A stretch of DNA of 64,000 nucleotides from Bryobacterales bacterium (GCA_016716385.1 JADJWL010000010.1:145790-209789); one strand, 5' to 3'. Numbered from the stretch's first letter, positions 1 to 9,173 are shown. The notes: generated from the sequence alone by a model not told the origin. Numbers and translations: made by a program.

Positions 1-870
1 CGTTGGTGGAGGCAGTTCTTCGGCACGGGGCTCGCGAAGGTGCTCGACGACTTCGGATCGCAGGGCGAGGCGCCATCGCATCCCGAACTGCTCGACTGGC
101 TCGCCGCCGAGTTCCAGGACGGTTGGGACATGAAGCGGATCATCCGGACCATCGTGACGAGCCACGCCTACCGCCAGTCGTCGCAGCCGTCGCCGGAGGC
201 GCAGGCGAAGGATCCGGACAACCGGCTGCTGGCCTACCAGAACCGCTTCCGCGTGGACGCCGAGAATGTCCGCGACATCATCCTCAGCGTCTCGGGACTG
301 CTTGAGGAGCGGTTCGGCGGCCCCAGCGTACGGCCCTACCAGCCGGAAGGATATCTGGCGGCGCTGAACTTCCCCAAGCGCGCGTATCCCACGAGCCGGG
401 GCGCCGATCTCTATCGCCGCGGCGTGTACACGCACTGGCAGCGGACGTTCCTGCACCCGAACCTGCTCACCTTCGACGCGTCGAGCCGCGAGGAGTGTAC
501 CGTAAACCGCGTGAACTCGAACACCCCGCTGCAGGCGCTGGTCCTGTTGAATGACCCGGCGTACGTGGAAGCCTCCCGCGTCTTCGCCGAGCGTGCGGTC
601 CGGGACGGCGGCGCCTCGCCTGGCCAGCGCATCGACTGGGCATTCCACCAGGCGCTGGGCCGCGCGGCGAAAGCGGATGAGCGCAGCGTCCTGAGCGAGC
701 TCTACCGCAAGAACCGGGCGCGCTTCCAGGCGCAGCCGCGTCTGGCGCGCGAACTCGCGCAGGCCGGCGAAGCGCCGCTCGCTGCGAACCTGGATGAGGT
801 GGAGGTGGCGGCCATGACGACCGTCACCCGCGCCATCCTGAACCTGCACGAAACGATCACGCGCAACTAG
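1..870 (+). CDS. DUF1553 (PSD1) domain protein, C-terminal part
   Basis: The reading frame is open from base 1, so the gene begins outside the window. The visible 289 residues carry hallmarks of the DUF1553 C-terminal domain of planctomycete/acidobacterial secreted proteins: FFGTGLAKVLDDFGSQGE, then PSHPELLDWLAAEF, an RIIRTIV.SHAYRQSS segment, and NRVNSNTPLQALVLLND near residue 165. In this family a DUF1549 domain and often a cytochrome c-like domain lie upstream, but they are not visible here. Genes of this family are nearly always followed by a DUF1501 gene, as here (11 nt gap), so the two probably form an operon. Members are thought to take part in breakdown of complex carbohydrate outside the cytoplasm, but the biochemical role is not settled. 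Family assignment is firm; function is inference. Confidence 0.9.
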   Translation, partial: RWWRQFFGTGLAKVLDDFGSQGEAPSHPELLDWLAAEFQDGWDMKRIIRTIVTSHAYRQSSQPSPEAQAKDPDNRLLAYQNRFRVDAENVRDIILSVSGLLEERFGGPSVRPYQPEGYLAALNFPKRAYPTSRGADLYRRGVYTHWQRTFLHPNLLTFDASSREECTVNRVNSNTPLQALVLLNDPAYVEASRVFAERAVRDGGASPGQRIDWAFHQALGRAAKADERSVLSELYRKNRARFQAQPRLARELAQAGEAPLAANLDEVEVAAMTTVTRAILNLHETITRN

Positions 871-881
871 GAGACGACGCC

Positions 882-2282
882 ATGGACCTCACTCTGCATC
901 GACGAGCGTTTCTCGGAAAGTCCGCCGCCGGCCTCGGCCTGGTTGCCCTGAACACGCTGCTCAAGCCCGCGCTGCTCAGCGCGCGCGCCGGCGGCGCCGT
1001 GCAGCCGCTGCACCATCCCCCCAGAGCGAAGCGCGTGATCTTCCTCTACCAGGCGGGCGGCCCCTCGCACCTCGAAACGTTCGACCCCAAGCCCGCGCTC
1101 GCGAAGATGCATGGCCAGCCCATGCCGGACTCGTTCACCAAGGGCCAGCAGATCGCGCAGTTGCAGGGACGCCCGCTCGTCTGCTTCGGACCGCAGTACA
1201 CGTTCCAGCGCTTCGGCAAATCCGGGCAGGAGGTCTGCGAGTTGTTCCCGCGGATCGGCGGCGTCGCCGATGATCTGTGCATCGTCCGCTCCATGTGGAC
1301 CGAGCAGATCAACCACGACCCTGCGCACACCCTCATGAACACCGGCTCGATCATCGCCGGGCGGCCGAGCATGGGATCGTGGATCCTTTACGGGCTGGGC
1401 GCGGAGACTGAAGATCTCCCCGGCTTCGTCGTCCTGTTTAGTTCGGGCCGTGGCGGGCAGAACCAGCCGATCGCCGCGCGGCAGTGGTCGGCGGGGATGC
1501 TGCCGAGCCGATACCAGGGCGTCAAGTTCAATTCAGTGGGCGATCCCGTCCTCTACATCCGTAACCCGGACGGCGTCAGCGGCGAGATCCAGAAGGACTC
1601 GATCGATGCGATCAACCGCCTGAACCGGAGAGCTCACGAAGGTCTGCGCGATCCCGAGATCCTGACGCGCGTGGCACAGTACGAGATGGCGTTCCGGATG
1701 CAGGCGAGCGTGCCGGAACTCATGGACATGAGCAAGGAGCCCGCTCGCGTGCTGGAAAGCTACGGCGCGACGCCGGGCGACGGGTCGTTCGCGTCGAACT
1801 GCCTGCTGGCGCGGCGGCTGGCCGAGCGCGGCGTGCGGTTCATCCAGATCTACCACCGCGACTGGGACCACCACGCCGGCGTCAAGAAGAACATCGCGCT
1901 CAAGGCCGAAGAAGTGGACCGTCCCACCGCCGCGCTCGTCAACGACTTGAAGGAGCGCGGCATGCTCGACGATACGCTCGTGATCTGGGGCGGCGAATTC
2001 GGGCGCACGCCGATGTCGCAGGGCGGCGACGGCCGCGACCATCACATCAAGGGATTCACTTACGTGCTCGCCGGCGGCGGCATTAAACCCGGCATGACGT
2101 ATGGTGCCACCGACGAATTAGGCTACGCCGCGGTGGAAAATCCGGTCGCTGTCCCGGATTTTCACGCGACCATGCTGCACCTGCTTGGCATCGATCACAA
2201 GCGGCTGACGATCAAGTTCCAAGGGCTGGATGTGCGGCTGACCGGCATTGCGGGACGGGTCGTGAAAGACATTCTCGCCTGA
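882..2282 (+). CDS. DUF1501 family exported protein
   Basis: This is a 466-residue protein with a twin-arginine signal (RRAFLGKSAAGLGLVAL, residues 8-24), so it is probably exported folded. The body matches DUF1501, an alkaline-phosphatase-like fold related to sulfatases: an early GGPSHLETFDPKP segment, an IYHRDWDHH segment, and a late VIWGGEFGRTPMSQGGDGRDHH segment with metal-ligand-like His and Asp residues. Length is usual for the family. It follows the DUF1553 gene by 11 nt, the standard pairing, and the two products may work together on a polysaccharide or sulfated glycan at the cell surface. That role is inferred from context. The family call is secure. Confidence 0.93.
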   Translation: MDLTLHRRAFLGKSAAGLGLVALNTLLKPALLSARAGGAVQPLHHPPRAKRVIFLYQAGGPSHLETFDPKPALAKMHGQPMPDSFTKGQQIAQLQGRPLVCFGPQYTFQRFGKSGQEVCELFPRIGGVADDLCIVRSMWTEQINHDPAHTLMNTGSIIAGRPSMGSWILYGLGAETEDLPGFVVLFSSGRGGQNQPIAARQWSAGMLPSRYQGVKFNSVGDPVLYIRNPDGVSGEIQKDSIDAINRLNRRAHEGLRDPEILTRVAQYEMAFRMQASVPELMDMSKEPARVLESYGATPGDGSFASNCLLARRLAERGVRFIQIYHRDWDHHAGVKKNIALKAEEVDRPTAALVNDLKERGMLDDTLVIWGGEFGRTPMSQGGDGRDHHIKGFTYVLAGGGIKPGMTYGATDELGYAAVENPVAVPDFHATMLHLLGIDHKRLTIKFQGLDVRLTGIAGRVVKDILA

Positions 2283-2417
2283 CCGTCACGATTCATGACG
2301 CTGGCTTGCCACCGTCTGTCGAGTTTCCGGTGTTCAGCTATAAAACCCAGACAGTTAGCGAGATCGCGAACAGGATTACCAGATGAGCCGCCGAAAACTT
2401 CTCGATGCCCTGCGTTT

Positions 2418-2434
2418 TCTTGTTGACAACAAGA
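2418..2434. promoter_or_regulatory. 17-bp palindromic operator candidate over a -35 box
   Basis: The sequence is an almost perfect inverted repeat: two 8-bp arms (TCTTGTTG and CAACAAGA) around a single central A. It contains the TTGACA -35 box of the promoter at 2423-2452. A palindrome over a -35 box is a usual place for repressor binding. I saw no second copy in the window. The binding protein is unknown. Confidence 0.5.
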
Positions 2435-2452
2435 GCATTCTCAGGGAATAAT
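2423..2452 (+). promoter_or_regulatory. Sigma-70-type promoter for the four-cysteine protein cluster
   Basis: A perfect -35 TTGACA (2423-2428) is followed after 18 bases by AATAAT (2447-2452), five of six matches to the -10 consensus. The region around the -10 is AT-rich in an otherwise GC-rich genome. Transcription from here would start near 2460 and leave a leader of about 230 nt before the start codon at 2688. This is the closest match to a vegetative promoter I found in the window. Confidence 0.6.
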
Positions 2453-2458
2453 AATTTT

Positions 2459-2687
2459 GCCCCCGAAGGAGTCGCAACCTCCGACGGGGGCACGCGGTCG
2501 AGGACGAATGGGCGTCCCGAACCACTCTAGCGAAGTATACCAGTTCGTCGCTCTGCCGCATGACGAGGACGGGCCTTGCCCGTTGGATCTCGCCTAGCGA
2601 GGTGCGAGCCGCACCAATGCCGGGTAGAGGTACCAGCTTGGCAAGAGTCCTGCTGTTGATCTCAGCACTAACCAGGAGTGACAACAG
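2459..2687 (+). promoter_or_regulatory. Long structured 5' leader, class unknown
   Basis: About 230 nt lie between the inferred transcription start and ATG 2688, with no convincing ORF. The leader opens with a hairpin at 2459-2491: a 7-bp outer stem GCCCCCG/CGGGGGC, a two-base internal mismatch, and an inner GGAG/CTCC stem. Near the 3' end, CACT and AGTG can pair around AACCAGG, which would place part of the ribosome binding site in a small loop. This could be a riboswitch or protein-binding leader, but I could not match it to a known class. With the upstream 2283-2417 stretch, in which I see nothing, it accounts for the 405-bp gene-free interval. Confidence 0.35.
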
Positions 2688-4826
2688 ATGCACAAGCGCA
2701 GCGGCGGAATGATTCCAGCTCTGGCGATCATGGCCGGGATTCTGTTCCCGGGAGTTGTCAGCGCCGATGTTCACAAGCAGTTCAGCCCGTTCTGGACGAG
2801 TCTTGAGGACTGCCAGACGACGATCCGTCTTCACAACAACCTCCTGACCGAAAGTCTCACCGTCAAAGGTGTACTCTACCTCCGGAACGGAACGCCCCTT
2901 GAGTTGAACCCGATCACGATGCCGCCCAAGGGAAGCGCATCGATTCCGGTCAATGAGTTGGTTGTGAACTTGGGGTACAAAGAGCCGCAGTTCGGCGGCG
3001 CGGAGTTCTCGTACGATCGCGAACATGGCGGTGCCCTCGGAGTGGAAACGGAGGTCATCATGGCGGAGCGCCGGGTGGCGTACTCCGTCGAATCCTTTGC
3101 GCCGAACCCAGGGCGTTCGCGTCAGCAGCATGCCGTGTTCTGGCTCCCGACGCGCCAGTCGGAGATCTTTGTCGCGGTGCACAACACTTCGGACGAACCT
3201 GTCAGAGTTCTGCCCGAGATCACAGCCGGACGGAACAGCGCCGCCCTTCCAGCCATCGATTTGGCGCCGCGTGGGTTTGCGTCGTTTCGATTGCCCGGCG
3301 CGAACGATGGCGGCCTCTTCGCGCCTCTGGCGGCGCAGCGGCCCGGGGTCATTGGGGGAATCACCCTGCGTCACCGGGGTGCGGCAGGCGCGGTTGTGGC
3401 GACGGGATGGATCGATGACAGAGCCATCGGCTATTCGAACATGATGACGTTCACAGACCCAGGGCTTGTCGCTGGCCAGGAGTTGTACGGAACTCAGATC
3501 CTGACCGGGCAGTGGCCTGGACGGCGGCCCGGTAGGGACAACGCTGTGCGCTCCATGCTGTTGGTCAAGAACATGTCGGATATCCCCGTGACCGCGGCAG
3601 CCGAGATTTCCTATGGCGCCGGCTCGGCGGTGTCCGTCACCCCTGTGGCCATGGGAACCATGGCTCCTGGGGCAGTCGGTCATATCGATCTGGCGTTACT
3701 CCAGACACGCGGCGTTCTGCCACGGGACGTGACGGAGATCTCGGTTCGCTTGCGGCACTCCGGACAGTCCGGGGCCTTAATGGCGCGTGCGATCGGCATC
3801 TCGAACGACGGCGACTATGGCTTTTACTCAGCGCTGGAGCATTTCGCTGGTCCTTCGAGAAGCGAAGTCCACTGGACAACGGAGGGCCAGCGGAACTCGC
3901 TCGTCACGGTGGCAAACTTCGGACCTCCGGACAACGTGAAGGTCACGTTGTCCAGCAACCTCGGTCCGCTTCCGCTGGACGCGTTTCGCCTGGAGACGGG
4001 AGAATCTAGGACCCTGGATCTGCGGGCGGAACTTGCAGCGAAGGGGATTCCGGCTGGAAGCGGCGGCTACTCGGTCAAGGCTGTGCGCGGGCAGGGGCAG
4101 TTGGTTGTCAAGGAGCACATTGTCGATCAGGCGACCGGGTTCGCCATCCCGTTCTACGGGTCCTACGACTATGTGGTGCAACTGCTCATCGATCCATCCA
4201 GCGCGGCAACGATTGACGTGGACCAGTCGATCAACGTGACGATCCTGCGCAAATGGAGTGACTTTTCGCAGGATCAGGCGCACGGCGCATGGACCGAGGA
4301 ATCGCCCACGGGGATTGTTTCGGTCACCGGTTCCTATGCGACCAAGACCATTACCGGAAGCACTGCGGGTTCGACGACGATCGGGGCTGAGTCCTGGGAG
4401 ATCGTGAACCAGTTCGGCGCGTGGGGCTATGTGCAGGCGAGTCCGCAGAAGCCGGTCACTGTGAAATGCCTCGTTGGTGTTGATTCTGTCGATGCGCACA
4501 ACGTTGGCAGCAGCTCTGGAACGGCCCGGGTGAAGATCCGCAACACGAGTTGCAGTGGCAGCGTGCACGTCCGTTTCACATTGACGGACGTCATAGGAAA
4601 TTTCGTACCGAATTGGGGGGGAGGACCGAATGCAAATCAGATCGAAGTATTCTTGCCCGCAGATGGTACTACAACCTCCTGGCAAACCAAAGGGTTCTCA
4701 TACTCGGGTTCGGGCGGTTTCAAGGTTCACGCGTACATCGAACTGTGCAATGGAGGGGATTGCACAGCGGCCAACTTCACACTGAACCCCAGTAGTCTCA
4801 CGTCGGGTTTAGTCGAGGCCCCATGA
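2688..4826 (+). CDS. Large secreted protein with repeated beta modules and a C-terminal four-Cys domain
   Basis: The 712-residue product has a Sec signal peptide (about residues 1-26, ending near VVSADV). Residues 30-490 look like about four divergent units of 100-140 residues, each with a VHNTSDEP-like or LLVKNMSDIP-like strand and often an LRHRGAAGAVVATG-like segment. This suggests stacked beta-sandwich modules. Residues 490-580 resemble a bacterial Ig-like domain rich in Thr and Ser. The last 120 residues are a domain with cysteines at about 594, 622, 687 and 692 (final pair in CNGGDC), which recurs in the next two genes. No catalytic motif is visible. A good ribosome site (AGGAG) lies 8 nt before ATG 2688. 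I do not recognise the family; a surface or matrix protein is the simplest guess. Confidence 0.8.
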   Translation: MHKRSGGMIPALAIMAGILFPGVVSADVHKQFSPFWTSLEDCQTTIRLHNNLLTESLTVKGVLYLRNGTPLELNPITMPPKGSASIPVNELVVNLGYKEPQFGGAEFSYDREHGGALGVETEVIMAERRVAYSVESFAPNPGRSRQQHAVFWLPTRQSEIFVAVHNTSDEPVRVLPEITAGRNSAALPAIDLAPRGFASFRLPGANDGGLFAPLAAQRPGVIGGITLRHRGAAGAVVATGWIDDRAIGYSNMMTFTDPGLVAGQELYGTQILTGQWPGRRPGRDNAVRSMLLVKNMSDIPVTAAAEISYGAGSAVSVTPVAMGTMAPGAVGHIDLALLQTRGVLPRDVTEISVRLRHSGQSGALMARAIGISNDGDYGFYSALEHFAGPSRSEVHWTTEGQRNSLVTVANFGPPDNVKVTLSSNLGPLPLDAFRLETGESRTLDLRAELAAKGIPAGSGGYSVKAVRGQGQLVVKEHIVDQATGFAIPFYGSYDYVVQLLIDPSSAATIDVDQSINVTILRKWSDFSQDQAHGAWTEESPTGIVSVTGSYATKTITGSTAGSTTIGAESWEIVNQFGAWGYVQASPQKPVTVKCLVGVDSVDAHNVGSSSGTARVKIRNTSCSGSVHVRFTLTDVIGNFVPNWGGGPNANQIEVFLPADGTTTSWQTKGFSYSGSGGFKVHAYIELCNGGDCTAANFTLNPSSLTSGLVEAP

Positions 4827-4854
4827 TAAGTTGTCGCTTATCCACGCGCGTTTC

Positions 4855-4885
4855 GGAGGACTGCGGGCGGCCGCCGCAGTCCTCC
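4855..4885. terminator. Strong hairpin, probable terminator or attenuator
   Basis: A perfect 12-bp stem (GGAGGACTGCGG paired with CCGCAGTCCTCC) closes a 7-base loop 28 nt after the stop codon of the 712-residue protein. The following bases (GGCTTCCGTTTCC) are only moderately T-rich, so it may terminate partially, protect a 3' end, or attenuate expression of the next two paralogous genes. The stem is symmetric and could act on either strand. Confidence 0.6.
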
Positions 4886-5021
4886 GGCTTCCGTTTCCTG
4901 TGCGCTTTGTGCCGGCGCCAGACAGGCAGGAGCGCGCAACCCGCGTTCCCTTTCTGCCTCTCTCTCGTCGTCGGAGCGTTTCGATAGCGATGGGCGACAT
5001 GAGTCTTGGAGAACGAACTCA

Positions 5022-5852
5022 ATGAAGAATTCCTGGTTTATAGGCGCCATACTCGTTCTTGCCGGTCCCGTGCACATTACAGCACAGCGGTCGACCCAGG
5101 TTGGAGCCGATGGACTCCGGTGCTATTTGGGGATGTCGATGGTTGACTTCCAGGAGGCATCTCCCGATAGTGATGACGGGCTGAGTGTGATCGGGGTGAA
5201 ACTCGTAAACGAGAACTGCGAGCAGCAGGTATCGGACGTCACGCTGCAGTTCTCGGCGCTTGCAAGGGATCCGGCAAACGTGATCTGGCCGGACGGGGAC
5301 AACTCCCTCCTGGCTTCGGTGCCGCCGAAGGGGAAGGAGTCCATGTACTTTTACAAGAAGGTCAAGACGTCGGGTTCTGGACTTCAAAAAGTGCGCGCCA
5401 GGATCACTGAATGTGACGGAGGCGAGTGCACGCCGAAGAACGTACGATTGGCGCCCGAGGTTCTGGAGTCGGACCCACTGGACAGCCGGGTCACGTGCAC
5501 TATGGGACTTGATTCCATCTTAATCCGTGGCCCCGCTGTAGCTGGTGCGAGAACGGTCGAATTCCGTATTTTCAATACAAACTGCGATGGGTCTGTCACT
5601 GTCGCCCTGGCAATAGTGGGAGTAGTTGGGAGCGTCTCTGCCATGAGTTGGCCGGATACGAACGTCGTCCGATTACAACTGCCGGCTCGTGGCACGACAA
5701 GTCCACGGATACCCAAGGAGTTCCGATACTCCGGGGAGGGTGGCTTCAAGATCCGAGCTCAGATTGAATCGTGCAACGGAGGAGATTGCGAAAGCAATGG
5801 CTTTATCCTCGATCCCGGGCATCTTGTTTCACGGACGTATGACACCGAATGA
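5022..5852 (+). CDS. Secreted protein with two tandem four-Cys domains
   Basis: This 276-residue protein has a Sec signal peptide (residues 1-22, ending ITAQ). It consists almost entirely of two copies of the domain found at the C-terminus of the upstream 712-residue protein. Copy 1 has Cys 34, 66, 131 and 136 (CDGGEC); copy 2 has Cys 159, 188, 251 and 256 (CNGGDC). Spacing is nearly constant: 29-32 residues, then 63-65, then 5. Both copies share NxNC before the second Cys, a W-P-D segment, and a G-G/L-x-K-(V/I)-R-A strand before the last pair. The pattern fits two disulfides per domain in an exported beta-sandwich. Function is unknown. It lies 195 nt after the upstream gene, behind the hairpin. 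Confidence 0.8.
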   Translation: MKNSWFIGAILVLAGPVHITAQRSTQVGADGLRCYLGMSMVDFQEASPDSDDGLSVIGVKLVNENCEQQVSDVTLQFSALARDPANVIWPDGDNSLLASVPPKGKESMYFYKKVKTSGSGLQKVRARITECDGGECTPKNVRLAPEVLESDPLDSRVTCTMGLDSILIRGPAVAGARTVEFRIFNTNCDGSVTVALAIVGVVGSVSAMSWPDTNVVRLQLPARGTTSPRIPKEFRYSGEGGFKIRAQIESCNGGDCESNGFILDPGHLVSRTYDTE

Positions 5853-5917
5853 CTAGTTCTTGGCCAACGTGTTCAGTCGTGTGCGTGGAAGGGAATGTCG
5901 CCTGGGGCTGGTGAGCG

Positions 5918-6622
5918 ATGCCGCGGTTCTGCAAGTTGCTAATCTTCCTCATCGGATGGGCAGCCGTTGGTGAACCAGGAGCGTCTGGGCAGACTTCGAA
6001 TGAGGAAGGTACCTCGATGCGGTGCTGGATTGGCGTTGCCGCAGTGGATCTCGAGTCCCTGCCTCGCGCGGGCGGCCCCGGTACGGTGTGGAAGGAGCAG
6101 ACGTTTACTGTGTCGGGGCGTGGACGGCTTCGGGTTCGAGCGGATCTGCTTCAATGCAATCAAGCTGCTTGCGAGGCGATTGGCATCGGGGTCAGTCCAG
6201 CGGAGCGGACTTCCGGCAGCCGCGACCTGGCGGGCAACGTCGCGTCCGCCGGCGACCAGGAGCGTGAACCGAAGCAGTGCCGGCTCAGCATGAAGCGGGT
6301 TGAGATGCCGGGCACACATGCGCGGGCGAAGTTCGCCAACGAGGACTGCGAAGGGGCGCCACGCGAAGTCCAGATCGCATTCTCGATCCTTCCGCACGGG
6401 GGCGATGCGAACGCAATCTGGTGGGAGGACAACTTCGTCGTGGCTCCCGTGCCCGTCGCCGGGAAGGAATCCGATTGGATCCGCTGCCCGGTGCGGATCA
6501 CCGGGAGCGGGCCGTTCAGGATACGGGCTCGAATCATCCGGTGCGATGACGGGGATTGCCAGTCGCAGGGCGTCGATCTGGCTCCAGGCTTTCTCGACAG
6601 CGACCTTCTTTCAACCGAGTAG
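5918..6622 (+). CDS. Secreted protein with one truncated and one complete four-Cys domain
   Basis: This 234-residue protein has a likely Sec signal peptide (residues 1-25, ending ASGQ). It is the third member of the local family. The second domain is complete: Cys 121, 144, 209 and 214 (CDDGDC), with one extra Cys at 190. The first domain has Cys 36, then jumps to Cys 80 and 85 (CNQAAC), so roughly 50 residues including the second Cys and the W-P/D segment are missing. The frame is kept across the gap, which suggests an in-frame deletion. It lies 65 nt after the previous gene and is probably co-transcribed. No clear ribosome site precedes ATG 5918. Function is unknown. Confidence 0.75.
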   Translation: MPRFCKLLIFLIGWAAVGEPGASGQTSNEEGTSMRCWIGVAAVDLESLPRAGGPGTVWKEQTFTVSGRGRLRVRADLLQCNQAACEAIGIGVSPAERTSGSRDLAGNVASAGDQEREPKQCRLSMKRVEMPGTHARAKFANEDCEGAPREVQIAFSILPHGGDANAIWWEDNFVVAPVPVAGKESDWIRCPVRITGSGPFRIRARIIRCDDGDCQSQGVDLAPGFLDSDLLSTE

Positions 6623-6688
6623 CATTCCTCCATCGCGGCCCGCGATGCCCCACCTGTTACCATCGATCACAAGCCTGACCGTCACGCC

Positions 6689-9156
6689 ATGTCTGCCATC
6701 AAGTTCATTCCGGTTCTGCTTGCGTTCGTGCTGCCCGCGCTGGCGCAGGGTCCCTTGCGCGGGCCCGGTGCGGCGGAACTGCGGCATCGCATCGACGCGC
6801 TGCGCAACACGGGACGCGTGCTCATGATTGCCGCGCATCCCGACGACGAGAACACGGCGTTCCTCGCCTCCTGCGCGCAGGGGCTCAAACTACGCACGGC
6901 GTACCTGTCGCTGACCCGCGGCGAGGGCGGGCAGAACCTGATCGGCAGCGAACAGGGCGCGGCGCTCGGCGTGATCCGGACACAGGAACTGCTCGCCGCC
7001 CGCCGCATCGACGGCGCGGAGCAGTTCTTCACCCGCGCGATCGACTTCGGCTTCAGCAAGACGGCCGAGGAAACTCTGGCCGTCTGGGGCAGGAAGAGGT
7101 GCTGGGGGACGTGGTTCAGGTGATTCGCACGTTCCGCCCGGACGTGATCGTGACGCGCTTCTCCGGCACGCCGCGCGACGGCCACGGGCACCACCAGGCG
7201 TCGGCGCTGCTGGCGAAGGATGCTTTCGAGGCGGCGGCCGATCCGGCGCGCTTCCCGGATCGGGGACGCCCCTGGAAGACGCGGCGGCTGCTGTGGAACG
7301 GCTTTAGTTTCTCGCGCGCGCAGGAAGAGGAACTCGCCAAAATGCCGGGCGGGCTGCGCGTCGAACTGGGCGCGTTCGACCCGCTGCTCGGCTACTCGTA
7401 CGGCGAAGTGGCGGGCATCAGCCGGAGCCAGCACCGCAGCCAGGCGATGGGGTCGGCCGAACGCCGCGGCAGTGTCACGAATTACCTCTTTCCGGTGGCG
7501 GGCGAACCAGCCCGCCGGGACTGGCTGGAGGGCATCGATCTGTCGTGGCGGCGGTATCCCGGGGGCGAAGCAGTGGAGCAGGCGCTGGCCGAAGCGGATC
7601 GCGCGTTTTCGCTGCGGCATCCCGAGCGCGCGTTGCCGGCCCTGGCCGCGGCCTACGATCGGATCGCGGCCCTGAATCACGCGGACCGGCTCGAAGAGGC
7701 GGCCGAAGCGCTGGCGCTTGCGGCGGGGCTCTGGCTGGACGTGAGCGCCGGCGCGGCCGAGGCGTCTCCCGGAGCGACGGTGCGTCTGACGATGCACGCC
7801 GTGAGCCGGCTCGCCTCGGGCGTAGTGGTCGAGCGAGCCGGCATCCTGGGCATGCCTGGCGCTCCCGTGCTGGTGGAGGCCGCGCTGGCTCTCGCGCCGA
7901 ACCAGGCGGCGACGCGAACGGCCGATCTGCGGATCCCCGACTCCGCCGCCTGGACGCAGCCCTTCTGGCTCGTCCGCCCGCCGCGCGGCACGCTGTACGA
8001 CACGGCGGGGGAGCAGACCGGTCGCGCGGAAGGCGCCCCGGCGCTCACGGCCGAGTTCGTTCTGCGCGTCGCGGACACGCGTTTCACCATCCGCCGCCCG
8101 GTGCGGCACCGCTACGTGGATGCGGCGCGCGGCGAGCTGGCGCGGCCGTTTGTCGTGGTGCCGCCGGTGTCCACGCGGATTCCGGCGCCTTCGATGCTGT
8201 TCCCGGACGCGCGCCCACGGCCCGTCACGGTGGAGGCGCGGGCGACGGTGGCGGCGGCGGAAGCCGTCCTGCGCCTGCGTGTCCCGGAGGGCTGGCGCGC
8301 CGAGCCGTCCGAGGTGCGGTTCACGGCGAAGGAGCCGGGCGAGCAACGGGCATTCGTGTTCGCCGTGACGCCAGGCGCCGCTTCGGGCGAACTCGCGGTG
8401 GAGGGCGCGCACGAGGTGATGCGGATCGAGTACGATCACATCCCGCCGCAGACGCTGCAGCCGCGCGCCGCCGCGCGGGCGGTCCGCGCCGACGTGCGGA
8501 TGAGCGCCCGCCGCATCGGCTACGTGATGGGGGCGGGCGACGAGGTTCCGGCGGCGCTGCGCCAGATGGGCGCCGAGGTCGAACTGCTTGACGGCGCGGC
8601 CCTGGTACACGGCGACCTCGCGCGCTTCGACGCGATCGTCACCGGCGTGCGCGCGTGGAACAATCGCGCTGACTTGCGCGCCGCGCACCAGCGTCTGAAG
8701 GAGTATGCGCACGGCGGCGGCACGGTCGTCGTGCAATACAACGTGATGGACGGCGGCCCGTTCGGCCGCGAGACCGGAGCGCTCAAGAACCTGGGGCTGC
8801 TGCCGGTGCGCATCGGGCGCGATCGCGTGACGGTGGAGGACTCTCCGGTGCGCCTGCTCGACCCGCGGCACCCACTGCTCACGACGCCCAACCGCATCGA
8901 GGAACGGGATTTCGACGGCTGGGTGCAGGAGCGCGGCCTGTACTTCGCGAGCGAGTGGGATCCCGGTTACGAAGCGCCGCTGGAGATGAGCGACCCGGGC
9001 GAGGCCCCGCTCCGCGGTGCGATTCTGGCCGCACGGACCGGCGCGGGTCTGTACATCATCACCCCGTTGAGTTTCTTTCGCCAGTTGCCGGCCGGTGTCC
9101 CGGGTGCCTACCGCCTGTTTGCCAATCTGGTGAGTGGCGGCAAGCCCGCTCAGTAG
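6689..9156 (+). CDS. PIG-L/LmbE-family deacetylase with large C-terminal region, frameshifted
   Basis: Residues 1-130 (6689 to about 7090) carry a signal peptide (ending LAQG) and the LmbE-like metal motif AHPDDE, followed by SLTRGEGGQNLIGSEQG. The family removes N-acetyl groups from sugar-linked substrates. Translation then moves to another frame: from 7093 the frame reads EEVLGDVVQVIRTFRPDVIVTRF, the natural continuation, and stays open to 9156. A single base is missing between about 7088 and 7093; the original frame stops at 7123. The restored protein is about 820 residues. The rest has a segment with beta-domain character and an end (VVVQYNV, then SPVRLLDPRHPLL) resembling the ThuA/GATase-like tail of acidobacterial homologues. 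It could be a sequencing error or a recent pseudogene; the intact downstream frame favours error or recent loss. Confidence 0.8.
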
Positions 9157-9161
9157 TTGTA

Positions 9162-9167
9162 TACGAT
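9162..9167 (+). promoter_or_regulatory. -10 box six bases before the Uma2 gene
   Basis: TACGAT is followed by six bases and then ATG 9174. With the usual -10 to +1 distance the message would start at or within a base or two of the start codon, so this gene is probably leaderless. No Shine-Dalgarno sequence is visible. Confidence 0.45.
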
Positions 9168-9173
9168 CAAGAT

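Noticed and set aside
2459..2687. The leader was compared with the c-di-GMP (GEMM) and cobalamin riboswitch consensus.
   Set aside because: The conserved cores of both are absent, so it is left as an unassigned structured leader.
2376..3683. A 435-codon minus-strand frame over the promoter and the start of the 712-residue protein.
   Set aside because: It is rich in Arg and Ser with no pattern, and lies opposite a gene with a clear signal peptide and repeats.
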